A stretch of DNA of 15,809 bases, taken from contig JAISJX010000455.1 in the NCBI GenBank assembly GCA_031261145.1, forward strand, positions 1 to 15,809, written 5' to 3'. The notes beneath the pieces were generated by a model, which was given only the letters and a program-made list of their open reading frames with translations, made no database searches and was not told where the DNA came from. Source of the DNA: Tannerella sp. GTDB lineage: Bacteria > Bacteroidota > Bacteroidia > Bacteroidales > Tannerellaceae. A program made the translations under genes and the position numbers. Below are positions 1 through 7,621 of this stretch, piece after piece. Position 1 is the stretch's first letter; each line of letters begins with the position of its first letter.

Positions 1-228
1 CGCTTCGGTTTCCGGGTATCTCCCGATGCAAATAAAATTGAGATAAAGAAAGCGATCGAAACAATGTATAGCGTAAACGTAGTCGATGTGAACACGATGC
101 TCTATTCCGGCAAACGCAAAAGCCGCTATACGAAATCAGGAGTTGTCAGCGGAAGACAAACTTCGTATAAGAAAGCAATTGTAACATTGAAAGAAGGAGA
201 AGTCATAGACCTCTTCGGTAACATTTGA
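1..228 (+). CDS. rplW: 50S ribosomal protein L23 (uL23), C-terminal part, 5' truncated by the window
   Basis: Frame 1 is open from the first base and gives 75 residues beginning RFGFRVSPDANKIEIKKAIE and ending in GEVIDLFGNI before TGA. This matches the C-terminal three quarters of L23, a protein of roughly 95-100 residues, so about 20 N-terminal residues lie outside the window. L23 binds domain III of 23S rRNA at the polypeptide exit and is the docking site for trigger factor and SRP in bacteria. The basic loop around SGKRKSRYTKSG (residues 41-52 of the fragment) is the usual rRNA-contacting extension. rplB follows after 6 nt, the normal S10-operon order. The identification is firm; only the start is missing. 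Confidence 0.95.
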   Translation, partial: RFGFRVSPDANKIEIKKAIETMYSVNVVDVNTMLYSGKRKSRYTKSGVVSGRQTSYKKAIVTLKEGEVIDLFGNI

Positions 229-234
229 TAAAAA

Positions 235-1065
235 ATGGGAATACGTAAATTAAAGCCCACAACACCGGGGCAAAGACACAAGATTATTGGTGCATTTGAT
301 AAAATCACTGCAAGTACACCAGAGAAATCTCTTGTAGTTGGAAAAAATCAATCGGGTGGCCGTAACAACACCGGAAAGATGACAATGCGTTATCTGGGTG
401 GCGGACACAAGCAAAGATACAGATTGATAGATTTCAAGAGAAGTAAAGATGGCATTCCTGCAACCGTAAAGTCAATCGAATACGACCCGAATCGTACGTC
501 GCGCATAGCATTATTGTATTATGCAGACGGCGAGAAGAGTTATATCGTTGCGCCGAACGGACTGGAAGTCGGTCAAACAGTGATATCGGGAAAAGAAGTT
601 GCGCCGGAAATCGGCAACTCACTGCCGATGCAGAACATCCCTGTCGGTACGATTATTCATAACATTGAATTACGTCCCGGTCAAGGAGCTAAATTAGTTC
701 GGTCAGCCGGAGCATTCGCCCAGTTGACGTCGAGGGAAGGTGATTATGCCGTGATCAAGATGCCGTCGGGGGAAACCCGCAAGATATTGTCGGCATGTAA
801 AGCGACGATTGGCAGCGTAGGCAATTCGGACCATGCGCTCGAGAAATCAGGTAAAGCAGGACGTTCGAGATGGTTAGGACGTCGTCCTCACAACCGTGGA
901 GTTGTAATGAACCCGGTTGACCATCCAATGGGTGGAGGTGAAGGACGTGCATCAGGAGGTCATCCTCGTTCACGTACCGGTTTGTATGCGAAGGGCTTGA
1001 AAACGAGAGCTCCTAAGAAGCATTCTTCTAAGTATATCATAGCAAGAAGAAAATCAAAAAAGTAA
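235..1065 (+). CDS. rplB: 50S ribosomal protein L2 (uL2)
   Basis: This 276-residue protein has the full L2 length. It sits near the peptidyl transferase centre and is needed for subunit association. An N-terminal OB-fold part (about residues 40-125, with [21 protein letters not shown] near the start) is followed by an SH3-like part. The C-terminal tail carries the highly conserved [13 protein letters not shown] motif (about residues 226-238), including the histidine of HPMGGGEGR, which is close to the peptidyl transferase centre. The ATG at 235 is the only start that keeps the conserved N-terminus [13 protein letters not shown], and no SD precedes it, only an A-rich run. It lies 6 nt after rplW and 20 nt before rpsS. 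Confidence 0.98.
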   Translation: MGIRKLKPTTPGQRHKIIGAFDKITASTPEKSLVVGKNQSGGRNNTGKMTMRYLGGGHKQRYRLIDFKRSKDGIPATVKSIEYDPNRTSRIALLYYADGEKSYIVAPNGLEVGQTVISGKEVAPEIGNSLPMQNIPVGTIIHNIELRPGQGAKLVRSAGAFAQLTSREGDYAVIKMPSGETRKILSACKATIGSVGNSDHALEKSGKAGRSRWLGRRPHNRGVVMNPVDHPMGGGEGRASGGHPRSRTGLYAKGLKTRAPKKHSSKYIIARRKSKK

Positions 1066-1085
1066 TCTGATTTAATTAAAAAATT

Positions 1086-1352
1086 ATGAGTCGTTCGTTA
1101 AAAAAAGGTCCATATATTGATGTGAAACTGGAGAAGAAAGTCTTAGCCATGAATGAGTCCGGAAAAAAGACCGTCATAAAGACTTGGGCGAGAGCATCCA
1201 TGATTTCGCCTGATTTTGTCGGGCATACGATTGCCGTTCACAATGGAAATAAGTTTATACCTGTGTTTATAACCGAGAACATGGTAGGTCACAAGTTGGG
1301 TGAATTTTCGCCGACACGTACATTCCGGGGCCATGCAGGAAATAGGAAATAA
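1086..1352 (+). CDS. rpsS: 30S ribosomal protein S19 (uS19)
   Basis: Eighty-eight residues starting [19 protein letters not shown] and ending [17 protein letters not shown], the typical S19 length and termini. S19 sits in the 30S head, pairs with S13 and contributes to the A-site finger and P-site tRNA contacts. Visible family motifs are SLKKGP at the N-terminus, [23 protein letters not shown] in the middle (shown here only as landmarks around residues 32-54) and the basic FRGHAG tail. The start lies in an AT-rich leader (TTTAATTAAAAAATT) with no SD. Confidence 0.98.
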   Translation: MSRSLKKGPYIDVKLEKKVLAMNESGKKTVIKTWARASMISPDFVGHTIAVHNGNKFIPVFITENMVGHKLGEFSPTRTFRGHAGNRK

Positions 1353-1366
1353 GAAAAAAAAATAAT

Positions 1367-1777
1367 ATGGGTGCTAGAAAAAAAGAGTCAGCAGATAAAA
1401 TGAAAGAGGCCCGAAAATCCGTCTATTTCGCCAAATTGCGGAATGTTCCTACTTCTCCCCGTAAAATGCGGTTAGTGGTGGATATGATCCGTGGAATGGA
1501 AGTGTTCAGGGCATTAGGAGTTTTAAAATTTTCAAACAAAGAAGCTTCTGCAAGAGTAGAGAAGTTGCTTCGTTCGGCTGTTTCCAATTGGGAGCAGAAA
1601 AACGAGCGTAAAGCGGAAAGTGGAGAATTGTATGTATCATTAGTGAGCGTGGACAGCGCAACCACACTGAAACGCATGCGCCCCGCTCCGCAGGGAAGAG
1701 GCTACCGGATTCGTAAACGCTCGAATCACGTAACCTTGTTTGTAGATACACTTAGTAAAAAAGAAAGTCAAAATTAA
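1367..1777 (+). CDS. rplV: 50S ribosomal protein L22 (uL22)
   Basis: The protein has 136 residues. About 20 charged residues at the N-terminus ([20 protein letters not shown]) precede the core, which begins [20 protein letters not shown]. The core ends in the long beta-hairpin that lines the exit tunnel, around [20 protein letters not shown] (residues 102-122). In other bacteria changes in that loop give macrolide resistance; nothing here looks altered. An internal ATG at codon 12 could also serve as start, but 1367 keeps the 14-nt spacing from rpsS and I prefer it. rpsC follows 6 nt after the stop. Confidence 0.97.
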   Translation: MGARKKESADKMKEARKSVYFAKLRNVPTSPRKMRLVVDMIRGMEVFRALGVLKFSNKEASARVEKLLRSAVSNWEQKNERKAESGELYVSLVSVDSATTLKRMRPAPQGRGYRIRKRSNHVTLFVDTLSKKESQN

Positions 1778-1783
1778 TTGTAG

Positions 1784-2575
1784 ATGGGACAAAAAGTAAA
1801 TCCGATTAGTAATCGTTTAGGAATTATCCGCGGTTGGGATTCAAACTGGTATGGTGGTAACAATTACGGAGATACCTTATTGGAGGACAGTAAAATCCGC
1901 AAATACCTGAATGCCCGTCTGGCAAAGGCAAGTGTATCCCGCATCGTTATTGAGCGTACGTTGAAACTCGTAACCATTACCGTATGTACATCCCGTCCGG
2001 GAATCATCATCGGTAAAGCCGGTTCGGAAGTCGATAAGCTCAAGGAAGAACTGAAGAAAATCACGGACAAGGAAGTTCAGATAAATATCTTTGAAATCAA
2101 AAGACCTGAATTAGATGCAGTGATAGTAGCAAACAATATCGCCCGCCAGTTGGAAGGGAAAATTGCATACCGCCGTGCTGTAAAGATGGCAATCGCCTCG
2201 ACCATGCGAATGGGTTCGGAAGGCATCAAGGTGCAAATCTCAGGCCGTCTGAACGGAGCGGAAATGGCACGCTCGGAAATGTATAAAGAAGGCCGTACGC
2301 CGCTGCATACCTTCCGCGCAGACATCGACTATGCGTTGGCAGAAGCGCTGACGAAAGTCGGACTATTAGGCATAAAAGTATGGATATGCCGTGGAGAAGT
2401 ATATGGTAAGAAAGACCTTGCGCCGTCTTTTGCATCGTCGAAAGACTTTGGCGGTCGCCGCGACAACAACTCTCACTCTCAGGACAGAGGTCCGCGTGAC
2501 AGAGACCGGGATAGAGACCACCGCGACAGGGACAAAGGAGGGTTTAATAAGAGGAAAAAAACATCGAATCGTTAA
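1784..2575 (+). CDS. rpsC: 30S ribosomal protein S3 (uS3) with an Arg/Asp-rich C-terminal tail
   Basis: S3 lies at the mRNA entry channel of the 30S head and takes part in mRNA unwinding. The first ~205 residues are standard: N-terminal [14 protein letters not shown], a type-2 KH domain with the GIIIGKAG loop (residues 73-80), and the C-terminal S3 domain ending [13 protein letters not shown] (about 198-210). After that comes a tail of about 45 residues (218-263) rich in alternating Arg and Asp ([13 protein letters not shown] around 238-250) and closing with a basic NKRKKTSNR. At 263 residues it is about 30 longer than the E. coli protein. The tail looks disordered. The reading frame is intact, and codon use in the tail is not obviously foreign. 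Confidence 0.97.
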   Translation: MGQKVNPISNRLGIIRGWDSNWYGGNNYGDTLLEDSKIRKYLNARLAKASVSRIVIERTLKLVTITVCTSRPGIIIGKAGSEVDKLKEELKKITDKEVQINIFEIKRPELDAVIVANNIARQLEGKIAYRRAVKMAIASTMRMGSEGIKVQISGRLNGAEMARSEMYKEGRTPLHTFRADIDYALAEALTKVGLLGIKVWICRGEVYGKKDLAPSFASSKDFGGRRDNNSHSQDRGPRDRDRDRDHRDRDKGGFNKRKKTSNR

Positions 2576-2582
2576 ACAAAAG

Positions 2583-2589
2583 AAAGGAG
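2583..2589 (+). promoter_or_regulatory. Strong Shine-Dalgarno site for rplP
   Basis: AAAGGAG lies 7 nt before the rplP ATG, an optimal distance. Most genes in this cluster lack such a site, so this one stands out. It also fixes the rplP start. Confidence 0.8.
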
Positions 2590-2596
2590 AACAACC

Positions 2597-3031
2597 ATGT
2601 TACAACCTAAAAAAACAAAGTTTAGAAGACAACAGAAAGGCCGCATCAAAGGCTTTGCACAACGTGGTAACCAATTGGCATTCGGTTCGTTTGGGATAAA
2701 GTCTCTGCAATACAAATGGATAACCGGTCGCCAGATAGAGGCCGCCCGTATTGCTGTGACCCGTTATATGCAACGCCAAGGTCAGGTTTGGGTACGGATA
2801 TTCCCGGACAAACCGATTACACGTAAACCGGCAGACGTACGTATGGGTAAAGGAAAAGGAAATCCGGAAGGATTCGTAGCGCCTGTATCCCCGGGACGTC
2901 TTATATTTGAGATAGAAGGAGTAACCTTTGATGTAGCGAAAGAAGCATTGCGTCTGGCTGCACAAAAACTCCCGGTGACCACCAAATTTGTGGTGCGCCG
3001 TGACTATGATATGCAGAATCAAAATGTGTAA
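2597..3031 (+). CDS. rplP: 50S ribosomal protein L16 (uL16)
   Basis: L16 (144 residues) organises the A-site region of the 50S subunit and touches the tRNA elbow. The N-terminus [20 protein letters not shown] is typical. The loop with [20 protein letters not shown] (about residues 76-95) contains the stretch around the arginine that is hydroxylated in E. coli. The C-terminal part, [10 protein letters not shown] through [11 protein letters not shown], completes the fold. It is one of only four genes of the cluster with a clear SD (AAAGGAG, spacing 7). It lies 21 nt after rpsC and 5 nt before rpmC. Confidence 0.98.
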   Translation: MLQPKKTKFRRQQKGRIKGFAQRGNQLAFGSFGIKSLQYKWITGRQIEAARIAVTRYMQRQGQVWVRIFPDKPITRKPADVRMGKGKGNPEGFVAPVSPGRLIFEIEGVTFDVAKEALRLAAQKLPVTTKFVVRRDYDMQNQNV

Positions 3032-3036
3032 ATGTT

Positions 3037-3237
3037 ATGAAGACTAAAGAAATAAGGGAATTAAGTACCAGGGAGGTAGAAGAAAGAATAGATGCAGAAG
3101 TCCAGTCTTTGGATCAGAAGAAGATTAATCATAGCATTTCACCGCTGAATAATCCTGCAGAAATCAAAGAACAGCGCAGAACGGTAGCACGTTTGAAGAC
3201 TGAGTTGCATCAAAGAATACAGAATAATAAAAATTGA
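3037..3237 (+). CDS. rpmC: 50S ribosomal protein L29 (uL29)
   Basis: Sixty-six residues, mostly helical and charged, as expected for the two-helix L29 located beside L23 at the tunnel exit. Landmarks are the N-terminal [17 protein letters not shown] and the C-terminal [20 protein letters not shown], which holds the family pattern of a helix rich in Arg and Lys after a short [10 protein letters not shown] turn. It has no SD. The stop TGA (3235-3237) is followed 5 nt later by the rpsQ ATG. Confidence 0.95.
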   Translation: MKTKEIRELSTREVEERIDAEVQSLDQKKINHSISPLNNPAEIKEQRRTVARLKTELHQRIQNNKN

Positions 3238-3242
3238 GCCTG

Positions 3243-3500
3243 ATGGAAGCGAGGAGATTAAGAAAAGAAAGAGTCGGTGTCGTATTCAGCAATAAAATGG
3301 ATAAAAGTATCACGGTTGCTGTTAAATGGAAGGAGAAACACCCCATTTATGGAAAATTTGTCAGTAAGACAAAAAAATATCATGCTCACGACGAAAAGAA
3401 CGAATGCAATATTGGTGATACAGTGCGAATTATGGAAACCCGTCCTTTGAGTAAAACCAAAAGATGGCGGTTAGTTCAAATAACGGAAAGGGCTAAGTAA
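3243..3500 (+). CDS. rpsQ: 30S ribosomal protein S17 (uS17)
   Basis: An OB-fold primary-binding 30S protein. With the ATG at 3243 it has 85 residues, beginning [20 protein letters not shown]. An in-frame TTG at 3234 would add three residues (a total of 88) but overlaps the rpmC stop and is not needed, so I choose the ATG. Conserved parts are RKERVGVV, the [20 protein letters not shown] segment (residues 29-48), and the C-terminal [20 protein letters not shown]. The stop at 3498-3500 is one base away from the rplN ATG, so the two are probably translationally coupled. Confidence 0.97.
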   Translation: MEARRLRKERVGVVFSNKMDKSITVAVKWKEKHPIYGKFVSKTKKYHAHDEKNECNIGDTVRIMETRPLSKTKRWRLVQITERAK

Positions 3501-3501
3501 G

Positions 3502-3867
3502 ATGATACAACAAGAATCAAGATTAATAGTAGCAGATAATAGCGGAGCTAAAGAAGCTTTGTGTATCAGAGTATTGGGTGGAACGCGGAAACGCTATGCC
3601 ACTGTTGGCGACATCATCGTGGTGGCCGTGAAAAGCGTCATCCCATCGAGCGATGTGAAAAAAGGCGCTGTATCGAAAGCAGTCATCGTACGTACGAAAA
3701 AAGAAATCCGCCGTCAGGACGGTTCCTACATTCGTTTCGACGATAACGCCTGCGTATTGCTGAATGCAGCGGGAGAACTGAGAGGCAGCCGTATCTTTGG
3801 CCCAGTAGCCAGAGAACTGCGTGCGACAAATATGAAAATTGTATCACTTGCACCGGAAGTGCTTTAA
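3502..3867 (+). CDS. rplN: 50S ribosomal protein L14 (uL14)
   Basis: A 121-residue protein matching L14 over its whole length: [20 protein letters not shown] at the N-terminus, the [13 protein letters not shown] strand region (about 38-50), [20 protein letters not shown] (about 60-79), and C-terminal [12 protein letters not shown]14 lies at the 30S-50S interface and forms bridges to 16S rRNA; with L19 it is also the landing site of the silencing factor RsfS in other bacteria. It starts 1 nt after rpsQ, which suggests reinitiation. This is the first gene of the classical spc block, yet no promoter or terminator separates it from rpsQ. Confidence 0.98.
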   Translation: MIQQESRLIVADNSGAKEALCIRVLGGTRKRYATVGDIIVVAVKSVIPSSDVKKGAVSKAVIVRTKKEIRRQDGSYIRFDDNACVLLNAAGELRGSRIFGPVARELRATNMKIVSLAPEVL

Positions 3868-3883
3868 TGTATAAAAAAGAAGT

Positions 3884-4201
3884 ATGAGTAAGTTACACGT
3901 AAGAAAAGGAGACATCGTATTTGTCAATACCGGCGAGGACAAAGGTAAGACCGGTCGCGTCCTGCAAGTGCTTGTGAAAGAAAACCGGGCGATTGTGGAA
4001 GGCGTAAACATGGTATCGAAACATACCAAACCCAATGCCAAAAGTCCGCAGGGAGGAGTTACAAAAAAGGAAGCATCCATACATCTTTCCAATCTGAACC
4101 CGCTGGATCCCAAATCGGGGAAAGCGACCCGTATCGGACGGAAGGAAGTCAAAGGAGAAACAGTACGCTATGCTAAAAAATCAGGGGAGGTGATTAAGTA
4201 A
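3884..4201 (+). CDS. rplX: 50S ribosomal protein L24 (uL24)
   Basis: L24 (105 residues) is an early 50S assembly initiator. The N-terminal KOW domain is visible in [20 protein letters not shown] (about residues 8-27), followed by the [13 protein letters not shown] strand (about 45-57) and the [15 protein letters not shown] loop. The stop TAA (4199-4201) overlaps the rplE ATG by one base, and the rplE SD is embedded in the last codons of rplX, so translation of the pair is probably coupled. It has no convincing SD of its own. Confidence 0.97.
   Translation: MSKLHVRKGDIVFVNTGEDKGKTGRVLQVLVKENRAIVEGVNMVSKHTKPNAKSPQGGVTKKEASIHLSNLNPLDPKSGKATRIGRKEVKGETVRYAKKSGEVIK
4186..4193 (+). promoter_or_regulatory. 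Eight-base Shine-Dalgarno site for rplE inside the rplX 3' end
   Basis: GGAGGTGA is a full complement to the universal 3' end of 16S rRNA and lies 7 nt before the rplE ATG. It is encoded within the final codons of rplX. It is the longest SD match in this window. Confidence 0.8.
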
Positions 4202-4758
4202 TGAGTAGCCTGAACAGTTTTAAGAAAGAATATCAGGAGAGGATTGTTCCTGCACTGAAGAATGAGTTTAGTTATAAGTCGGTTATGCAAGTACCCGTCC
4301 TGCAGAAGATTGTTATCAACCAAGGACTCGGAATCGCAACAGCCGATAAGAAAATTATTGATGTAGTCATCAGCGAGCTGACCAACATTACCGGTCAGAA
4401 AGCCGTAGCTACCTATTCGAAGAAAGATATATCGAACTTCAAATTGCGTAAAAAAATGCCCATCGGAGTGATGGTCACACTGCGCCATGAGAAAATGTAT
4501 GAGTTTTTGGAAAGATTAATACGTGTGGCTTTACCCCGTATCCGCGACTTCAAAGGCATTGAAAGTAAGCTGGATGGACGTGGAAACTATACGTTAGGAA
4601 TCCAGGAGCAGATCATCTTTCCCGAAATAAATATTGATAATATTACGAAAATATTGGGAATGAATATTACCTTTGTAACTTCTGCACAAACAGATGAAGA
4701 AGGTTTTGCTCTTCTACGGGAGTTCGGATTGCCTTTTAAGAATATAAAAAAGAATTAA
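4201..4758 (+). CDS. rplE: 50S ribosomal protein L5 (uL5)
   Basis: L5 (185 residues) binds 5S rRNA, anchors it in the central protuberance and contacts P-site tRNA. The N-terminal helix ([14 protein letters not shown]) leads into [14 protein letters not shown] (about 37-50). Further landmarks are [20 protein letters not shown] (about 63-82), the [20 protein letters not shown] region with the L5 loop (about 118-137), and the C-terminal [12 protein letters not shown]. Translation starts within the rplX stop codon (TAATG) behind an 8-base SD. rpsN follows 3 nt after the stop. Confidence 0.98.
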   Translation: MSSLNSFKKEYQERIVPALKNEFSYKSVMQVPVLQKIVINQGLGIATADKKIIDVVISELTNITGQKAVATYSKKDISNFKLRKKMPIGVMVTLRHEKMYEFLERLIRVALPRIRDFKGIESKLDGRGNYTLGIQEQIIFPEINIDNITKILGMNITFVTSAQTDEEGFALLREFGLPFKNIKKN

Positions 4759-4761
4759 GAT

Positions 4762-5031
4762 ATGGCAAAAGAGTCAATGAAAGCCCGCGAGGTAAAACGG
4801 GCCAGGCTGGTAGCAAAATACGCCGCTAAAAGAACACAGTTGAAAGCTGATGGCGATTATGAAGGATTACAGGCATTGCCGAAGAATGCTTCGCCGGTTC
4901 GTTTGCACAATCGTTGCAAACTGACGGGACGTCCGAAAGGATACATGCGCCAGTTTGGAGTTTCACGTATTCAGTTCCGCGAAATGGCTTCCAACGGTTT
5001 GATACCGGGAGTAAAGAAAGCAAGTTGGTAA
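4762..5031 (+). CDS. rpsN: 30S ribosomal protein S14 (uS14), zinc-free type
   Basis: S14 (89 residues) is a late-assembling protein of the 30S head. The length of 89 and the absence of paired CxxC motifs identify the long, zinc-independent form; the only cysteine is in [20 protein letters not shown] (about residues 51-70), where the short form would have a zinc knuckle. The N-terminal [17 protein letters not shown] helix is basic. The C-terminus [11 protein letters not shown] is the standard ending. It is followed by an unusually long 64-nt gap with a stem-loop before rpsH. Confidence 0.97.
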   Translation: MAKESMKAREVKRARLVAKYAAKRTQLKADGDYEGLQALPKNASPVRLHNRCKLTGRPKGYMRQFGVSRIQFREMASNGLIPGVKKASW

Positions 5032-5050
5032 GAGACAAGAGAGTGAGTGT

Positions 5051-5096
5051 TAAATATTGTCCGGATAGTCCGGATCAATTTAATTAAAAATATTTA
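5051..5096 (+). promoter_or_regulatory. Structured leader of rpsH (stem-loop within a start-codon-pairing stem)
   Basis: The 64-nt rpsN-rpsH gap contains TCCGGA-TAG-TCCGGA (5060-5074), which folds as a 6-bp stem with a 3-nt loop. It extends by four more pairs (ATTG 5056-5059 with CAAT 5076-5079) across a single bulged T5075. In addition TAAATATT (5051-5058) is fully complementary to AATATTTA (5089-5096), whose last base is the A of the rpsH ATG. The lower hairpin pairs and the inner part of the long-range stem share 5056-5058, so they compete. The pairings are direct observations; a regulatory role, perhaps control by S8, is inference. Confidence 0.5.
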
Positions 5097-5491
5097 TGAC
5101 AGATCCTATAGCAGATTATTTAACAAGATTGCGAAACGCAATCAAGGCGCAGCACCGCGTAGTAGAGGTGCCCGCCTCGAACTTAAAAAAGGAGATTACA
5201 AAAATCCTCTTTGAAAAAGGATACATCCTTAATTTTAAGTTCGTAGAAGAAGGACCTCAGGGTGTGATTAAAATCGCCCTGAAGTACGACCCGGTGAATA
5301 AGGTGAATGCGATTAAACGCCTTCAGCGAATTTCAACGCCCGGTTTACGTAAGTATGTGGGGTATAAAGATATGCCCAGAGTTTTGAATGGATTGGGTAT
5401 TGCCATCCTTTCCACTTCCAAAGGAGTGATAACGGACAAGGAAGCCCGCGACCAGAAAATCGGTGGCGAGGTATTATGTTACATTTATTAA
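5096..5491 (+). CDS. rpsH: 30S ribosomal protein S8 (uS8)
   Basis: S8 (131 residues) binds helix 21 of 16S rRNA and is a primary assembly protein of the 30S platform. MTDPIADYLTRLRNAIKA at the N-terminus, the YKDMPRVLNGLGIAILSTSK region (about residues 89-108), and the C-terminal KEARDQKIGGEVLCYIY are all standard; GGEVLCYI is the family ending. In E. coli S8 represses translation of the spc block at rplE. Here the structured gap sits directly before rpsH itself, so the control point may differ. rplF follows 16 nt later with a strong SD. Confidence 0.98.
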   Translation: MTDPIADYLTRLRNAIKAQHRVVEVPASNLKKEITKILFEKGYILNFKFVEEGPQGVIKIALKYDPVNKVNAIKRLQRISTPGLRKYVGYKDMPRVLNGLGIAILSTSKGVITDKEARDQKIGGEVLCYIY

Positions 5492-5493
5492 TG

Positions 5494-5500
5494 AAGGAGG
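5494..5500 (+). promoter_or_regulatory. Shine-Dalgarno site that fixes the rplF start
   Basis: AAGGAGG ends 7 nt before the ATG at 5508. It excludes the upstream in-frame GTG at 5463, which would overlap the end of rpsH and add 15 residues with no similarity to L6. Confidence 0.85.
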
Positions 5501-5507
5501 AAATAAG

Positions 5508-6059
5508 ATGTCAAGAATAGGAAAATTGCCCATACATATTCCCGCAGGAGTAACGATCACCGCCAAAGACAACGTCGTGACGGTAAAAGGCCCTAAAGGT
5601 GAATTAAAGCAAGAGATTAACCCGGATATCAAAGTTAGTCAGGAAGACGGACTGTTGAGTCTGACGAGACCGGATGACGAACGTGCACACCGCGCCATGC
5701 ATGGACTGTACCGTTCGTTGATCAACAACATGGTCACCGGCGTGTCCGAAGGATATAAGAAACAACTTGAATTGGTCGGGGTCGGTTATCGCGCCAACGG
5801 CACAGGTCAGCTTTTGGAGCTTTCGCTGGGTTATACGCACAATATCTTTATCCAGTTGCCGGACGAAATCAAGTTGGAAACGAAATCGGAGCGTAACAAG
5901 AATCCGCAAATTATATTGGAATCTGCCGACAAGCAATTGATTGGCCAGATATGTGCGAAAATACGTTCATTCCGTATGCCCGAACCGTACAAAGGAAAAG
6001 GTATCCGGTTTGTAGGAGAAGAAATAAGAAGGAAATCAGGTAAATCTGCAGCTAAGTAA
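5508..6059 (+). CDS. rplF: 50S ribosomal protein L6 (uL6)
   Basis: L6 (183 residues from the ATG at 5508) lies near the GTPase centre by the sarcin-ricin loop. It is made of two duplicated alpha/beta domains. The first begins MSRIGKLPIHIPAGV with the VTVKGPKGELK strand (about 26-36). The second starts near residue 85 with LELVGVGYRA and ends in YKGKGIRFVGEEIRRKSGKS (about 160-179), where the GKGI(R/K) motif contacts 23S rRNA. The start is set by a strong SD and by homology. rplR begins 21 nt downstream. Confidence 0.97.
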   Translation: MSRIGKLPIHIPAGVTITAKDNVVTVKGPKGELKQEINPDIKVSQEDGLLSLTRPDDERAHRAMHGLYRSLINNMVTGVSEGYKKQLELVGVGYRANGTGQLLELSLGYTHNIFIQLPDEIKLETKSERNKNPQIILESADKQLIGQICAKIRSFRMPEPYKGKGIRFVGEEIRRKSGKSAAK

Positions 6060-6080
6060 AGCTACGAAACGATAATTGAT

Positions 6081-6425
6081 ATGACGACGAAAGAATTAAG
6101 AAGAGAGAAAATAAAGAGAAGCGTACGTAGTAAAGTATCAGGCACTTCGGAATGCCCGCGTTTAACAGTGTTCAGAAGCAACAAGCAGATATACGCTCAA
6201 GTGATAGATGATACAGCAGGCAAGACTTTGGCAGCCGCATCTTCATTGAAGATAACGGAAAAATCCCCGAAAAAGGAGGTTGCCGTAAAAGTAGGCGAAG
6301 CTATTGCAAAAAATGCGCAGGAAGCAGGTATTCAGGCAGTCGTTTTCGACCGTAACGGATATTTGTATCACGGAAGAATAAAAGAATTAGCCGATGCTGC
6401 ACGGAAAGGCGGCCTTAAATTTTAA
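6081..6425 (+). CDS. rplR: 50S ribosomal protein L18 (uL18)
   Basis: L18 (114 residues) binds 5S rRNA together with L5 in the central protuberance. A basic disordered N-terminus ([20 protein letters not shown]) precedes the core [19 protein letters not shown] (about 27-45). The C-terminal [20 protein letters not shown] (about 88-107) is the diagnostic family signature. The ATG is directly preceded by AATTGAT, a heptamer that also abuts the starts of rplO, rpsK and the lipoprotein gene. rpsE follows after 5 nt. Confidence 0.97.
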   Translation: MTTKELRREKIKRSVRSKVSGTSECPRLTVFRSNKQIYAQVIDDTAGKTLAAASSLKITEKSPKKEVAVKVGEAIAKNAQEAGIQAVVFDRNGYLYHGRIKELADAARKGGLKF

Positions 6426-6430
6426 GAAAG

Positions 6431-6949
6431 ATGGCAGGAGTAAATAACAGAGTTAAATCGACAAACGATTTAGAGTTAAAAGATAGATTGGTAGCTATCA
6501 ACCGTGTAACGAAAGTTACAAAAGGAGGTCGTACATTCAGTTTCGCAGCGATAGTCGTTGTAGGAAACGAAGACGGAATCATCGGTTGGGGCTTGGGAAA
6601 AGCAAGTGAAGTAACAACCGCTATCGCCAAAGGCGTTGAGGCTGCAAAGAAGAATTTGCTGAAGATACCGGTGTATAAAGGAACCATTCCTCACGAACAA
6701 GTCGCAAAATTCGGCGGCGCAGAGGTATTGATTAGACCCGCTTCGCACGGTACGGGAGTAAAAGCCGGTGGAGCTATGCGCGCCGTCTTGGAGAGTGTTG
6801 GAATTACGGACGTGTTGGCCAAATCGAAAGGCTCGTCAAACCCTCACAACTTAGTGAAAGCTACGATTGCTGCACTGAACGAGCTGAGAAGTCCGGGCAT
6901 GGTCGCCCAGAACAGAGGTATTTCCGTAGAGAAAGTGTTTAACGGTTAA
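6431..6949 (+). CDS. rpsE: 30S ribosomal protein S5 (uS5)
   Basis: S5 (172 residues) acts in decoding fidelity and mRNA entry on the back of the 30S subunit. The N-terminal double-stranded-RNA-binding fold runs from [19 protein letters not shown] through [15 protein letters not shown] (about 15-73). It is followed by the C-terminal domain with [20 protein letters not shown] (about 101-120) and [16 protein letters not shown]. The KVTKGGR loop, where spectinomycin-resistance changes occur in E. coli, looks normal. No SD is visible at its start. Confidence 0.98.
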   Translation: MAGVNNRVKSTNDLELKDRLVAINRVTKVTKGGRTFSFAAIVVVGNEDGIIGWGLGKASEVTTAIAKGVEAAKKNLLKIPVYKGTIPHEQVAKFGGAEVLIRPASHGTGVKAGGAMRAVLESVGITDVLAKSKGSSNPHNLVKATIAALNELRSPGMVAQNRGISVEKVFNG

Positions 6950-6953
6950 GAAA

Positions 6954-6960
6954 AAGGAGG
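6954..6960 (+). promoter_or_regulatory. Shine-Dalgarno site for rpmD
   Basis: AAGGAGG lies 9 nt upstream of the rpmD ATG at 6970, just after the rpsE stop. It is one of four strong SDs in the cluster. Confidence 0.8.
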
Positions 6961-6969
6961 AATTCTATT

Positions 6970-7146
6970 ATGGCAACAGTAAAAGTAAAACAGGTAAGGA
7001 GTAGAATAAACTGTCCGAAAGACCAGAAAAGAACACTGGATGCGTTGGGACTGAAGAAGATGAATCGCGTAGTTGAACACGATGCGTCACCTTCTATTCT
7101 GGGAATGATTGAGAAAGTGAAACATTTGGTTTCTATTGAAAAGTAA
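6970..7146 (+). CDS. rpmD: 50S ribosomal protein L30 (uL30)
   Basis: A short gene read directly from the sequence. It encodes 58 residues starting MATVKVKQVRSRINCPKDQK, then TLDALGLKKMNRVVEHDASP (about 22-41), and ends EKVKHLVSIEK. This is the normal single-domain bacterial L30, with the usual QVRSRI strand and the LGL(K/R)K(M/I)N turn. L30 binds 23S rRNA on the 50S surface. The SD and the position between rpsE and rplO, the standard spc order, support the call. The gap to rplO is 23 nt. Confidence 0.96.
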   Translation: MATVKVKQVRSRINCPKDQKRTLDALGLKKMNRVVEHDASPSILGMIEKVKHLVSIEK

Positions 7147-7169
7147 TAATTGGCGTAAAAATAATTGAT

Positions 7170-7616
7170 ATGAACTTATCTAATTTAAAACCTGCAGAAG
7201 GTTCTACAAAAACCAGGAAAAGAATCGCCCGCGGTACGGGATCAGGATATGGCGGTACCTCTACAAGAGGACATAAAGGTGCTAAATCACGTTCCGGATA
7301 TTCGCGGAAGATTGGTTTTGAAGGTGGACAGATGCCTATTCAAAGACGTTTGCCTAAATTTGGTTTCAAAAACATCAACCGCGTAGAGTACAAGGCTATC
7401 AACCTTTCTACTTTACAGGCACTGGCAGAAGCGAAAAGCCTGTCAAAAATCGGGTTGGAGGAATTGAAAGACGCTGGATTCATTTCCGCATCGCAATTGG
7501 TGAAGATATTGGCCAAAGGCGCTATCACAGTCAAAGTCGATGTGGAAGCACACGCTTTCTCGAAAAAAGCGGAAGAAGCTATCACAGCAGTAGGTGGAAC
7601 GATCGCTAAACTCTAA
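7170..7616 (+). CDS. rplO: 50S ribosomal protein L15 (uL15)
   Basis: L15 (148 residues) threads into 23S rRNA and is a late 50S assembly protein. Its long Gly/Arg/Lys-rich N-terminal extension is clear: LKPAEGSTKTRKRIARGTGS, then GGTSTRGHKGAKSRSGY (about 27-43) and FEGGQMPIQRRLPKFGFKN (about 50-68). The folded C-terminal half ends in AITAVGGTIAKL. The ATG is preceded by AATTGAT. secY begins 5 nt after the stop, the conserved rplO-secY junction. Confidence 0.97.
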   Translation: MNLSNLKPAEGSTKTRKRIARGTGSGYGGTSTRGHKGAKSRSGYSRKIGFEGGQMPIQRRLPKFGFKNINRVEYKAINLSTLQALAEAKSLSKIGLEELKDAGFISASQLVKILAKGAITVKVDVEAHAFSKKAEEAITAVGGTIAKL

Positions 7617-7621
7617 GATGC

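Noticed and set aside
2493..2532. Tandem DNA repeat or foreign insertion at the S3 tail
   Set aside because: The GACAGRGAC-like units reflect Arg-Asp codons and vary; there are no flanking repeats or frame change that would indicate insertion.
3234..3242. TTG start for rpsQ
   Set aside because: It overlaps the rpmC stop codon and adds only three residues; the ATG at 3243 gives the usual 85-residue S17.
5463..5507. GTG start that would lengthen rplF by 15 residues
   Set aside because: It overlaps the rpsH end, the added residues are not L6-like, and AAGGAGG points to the ATG at 5508.
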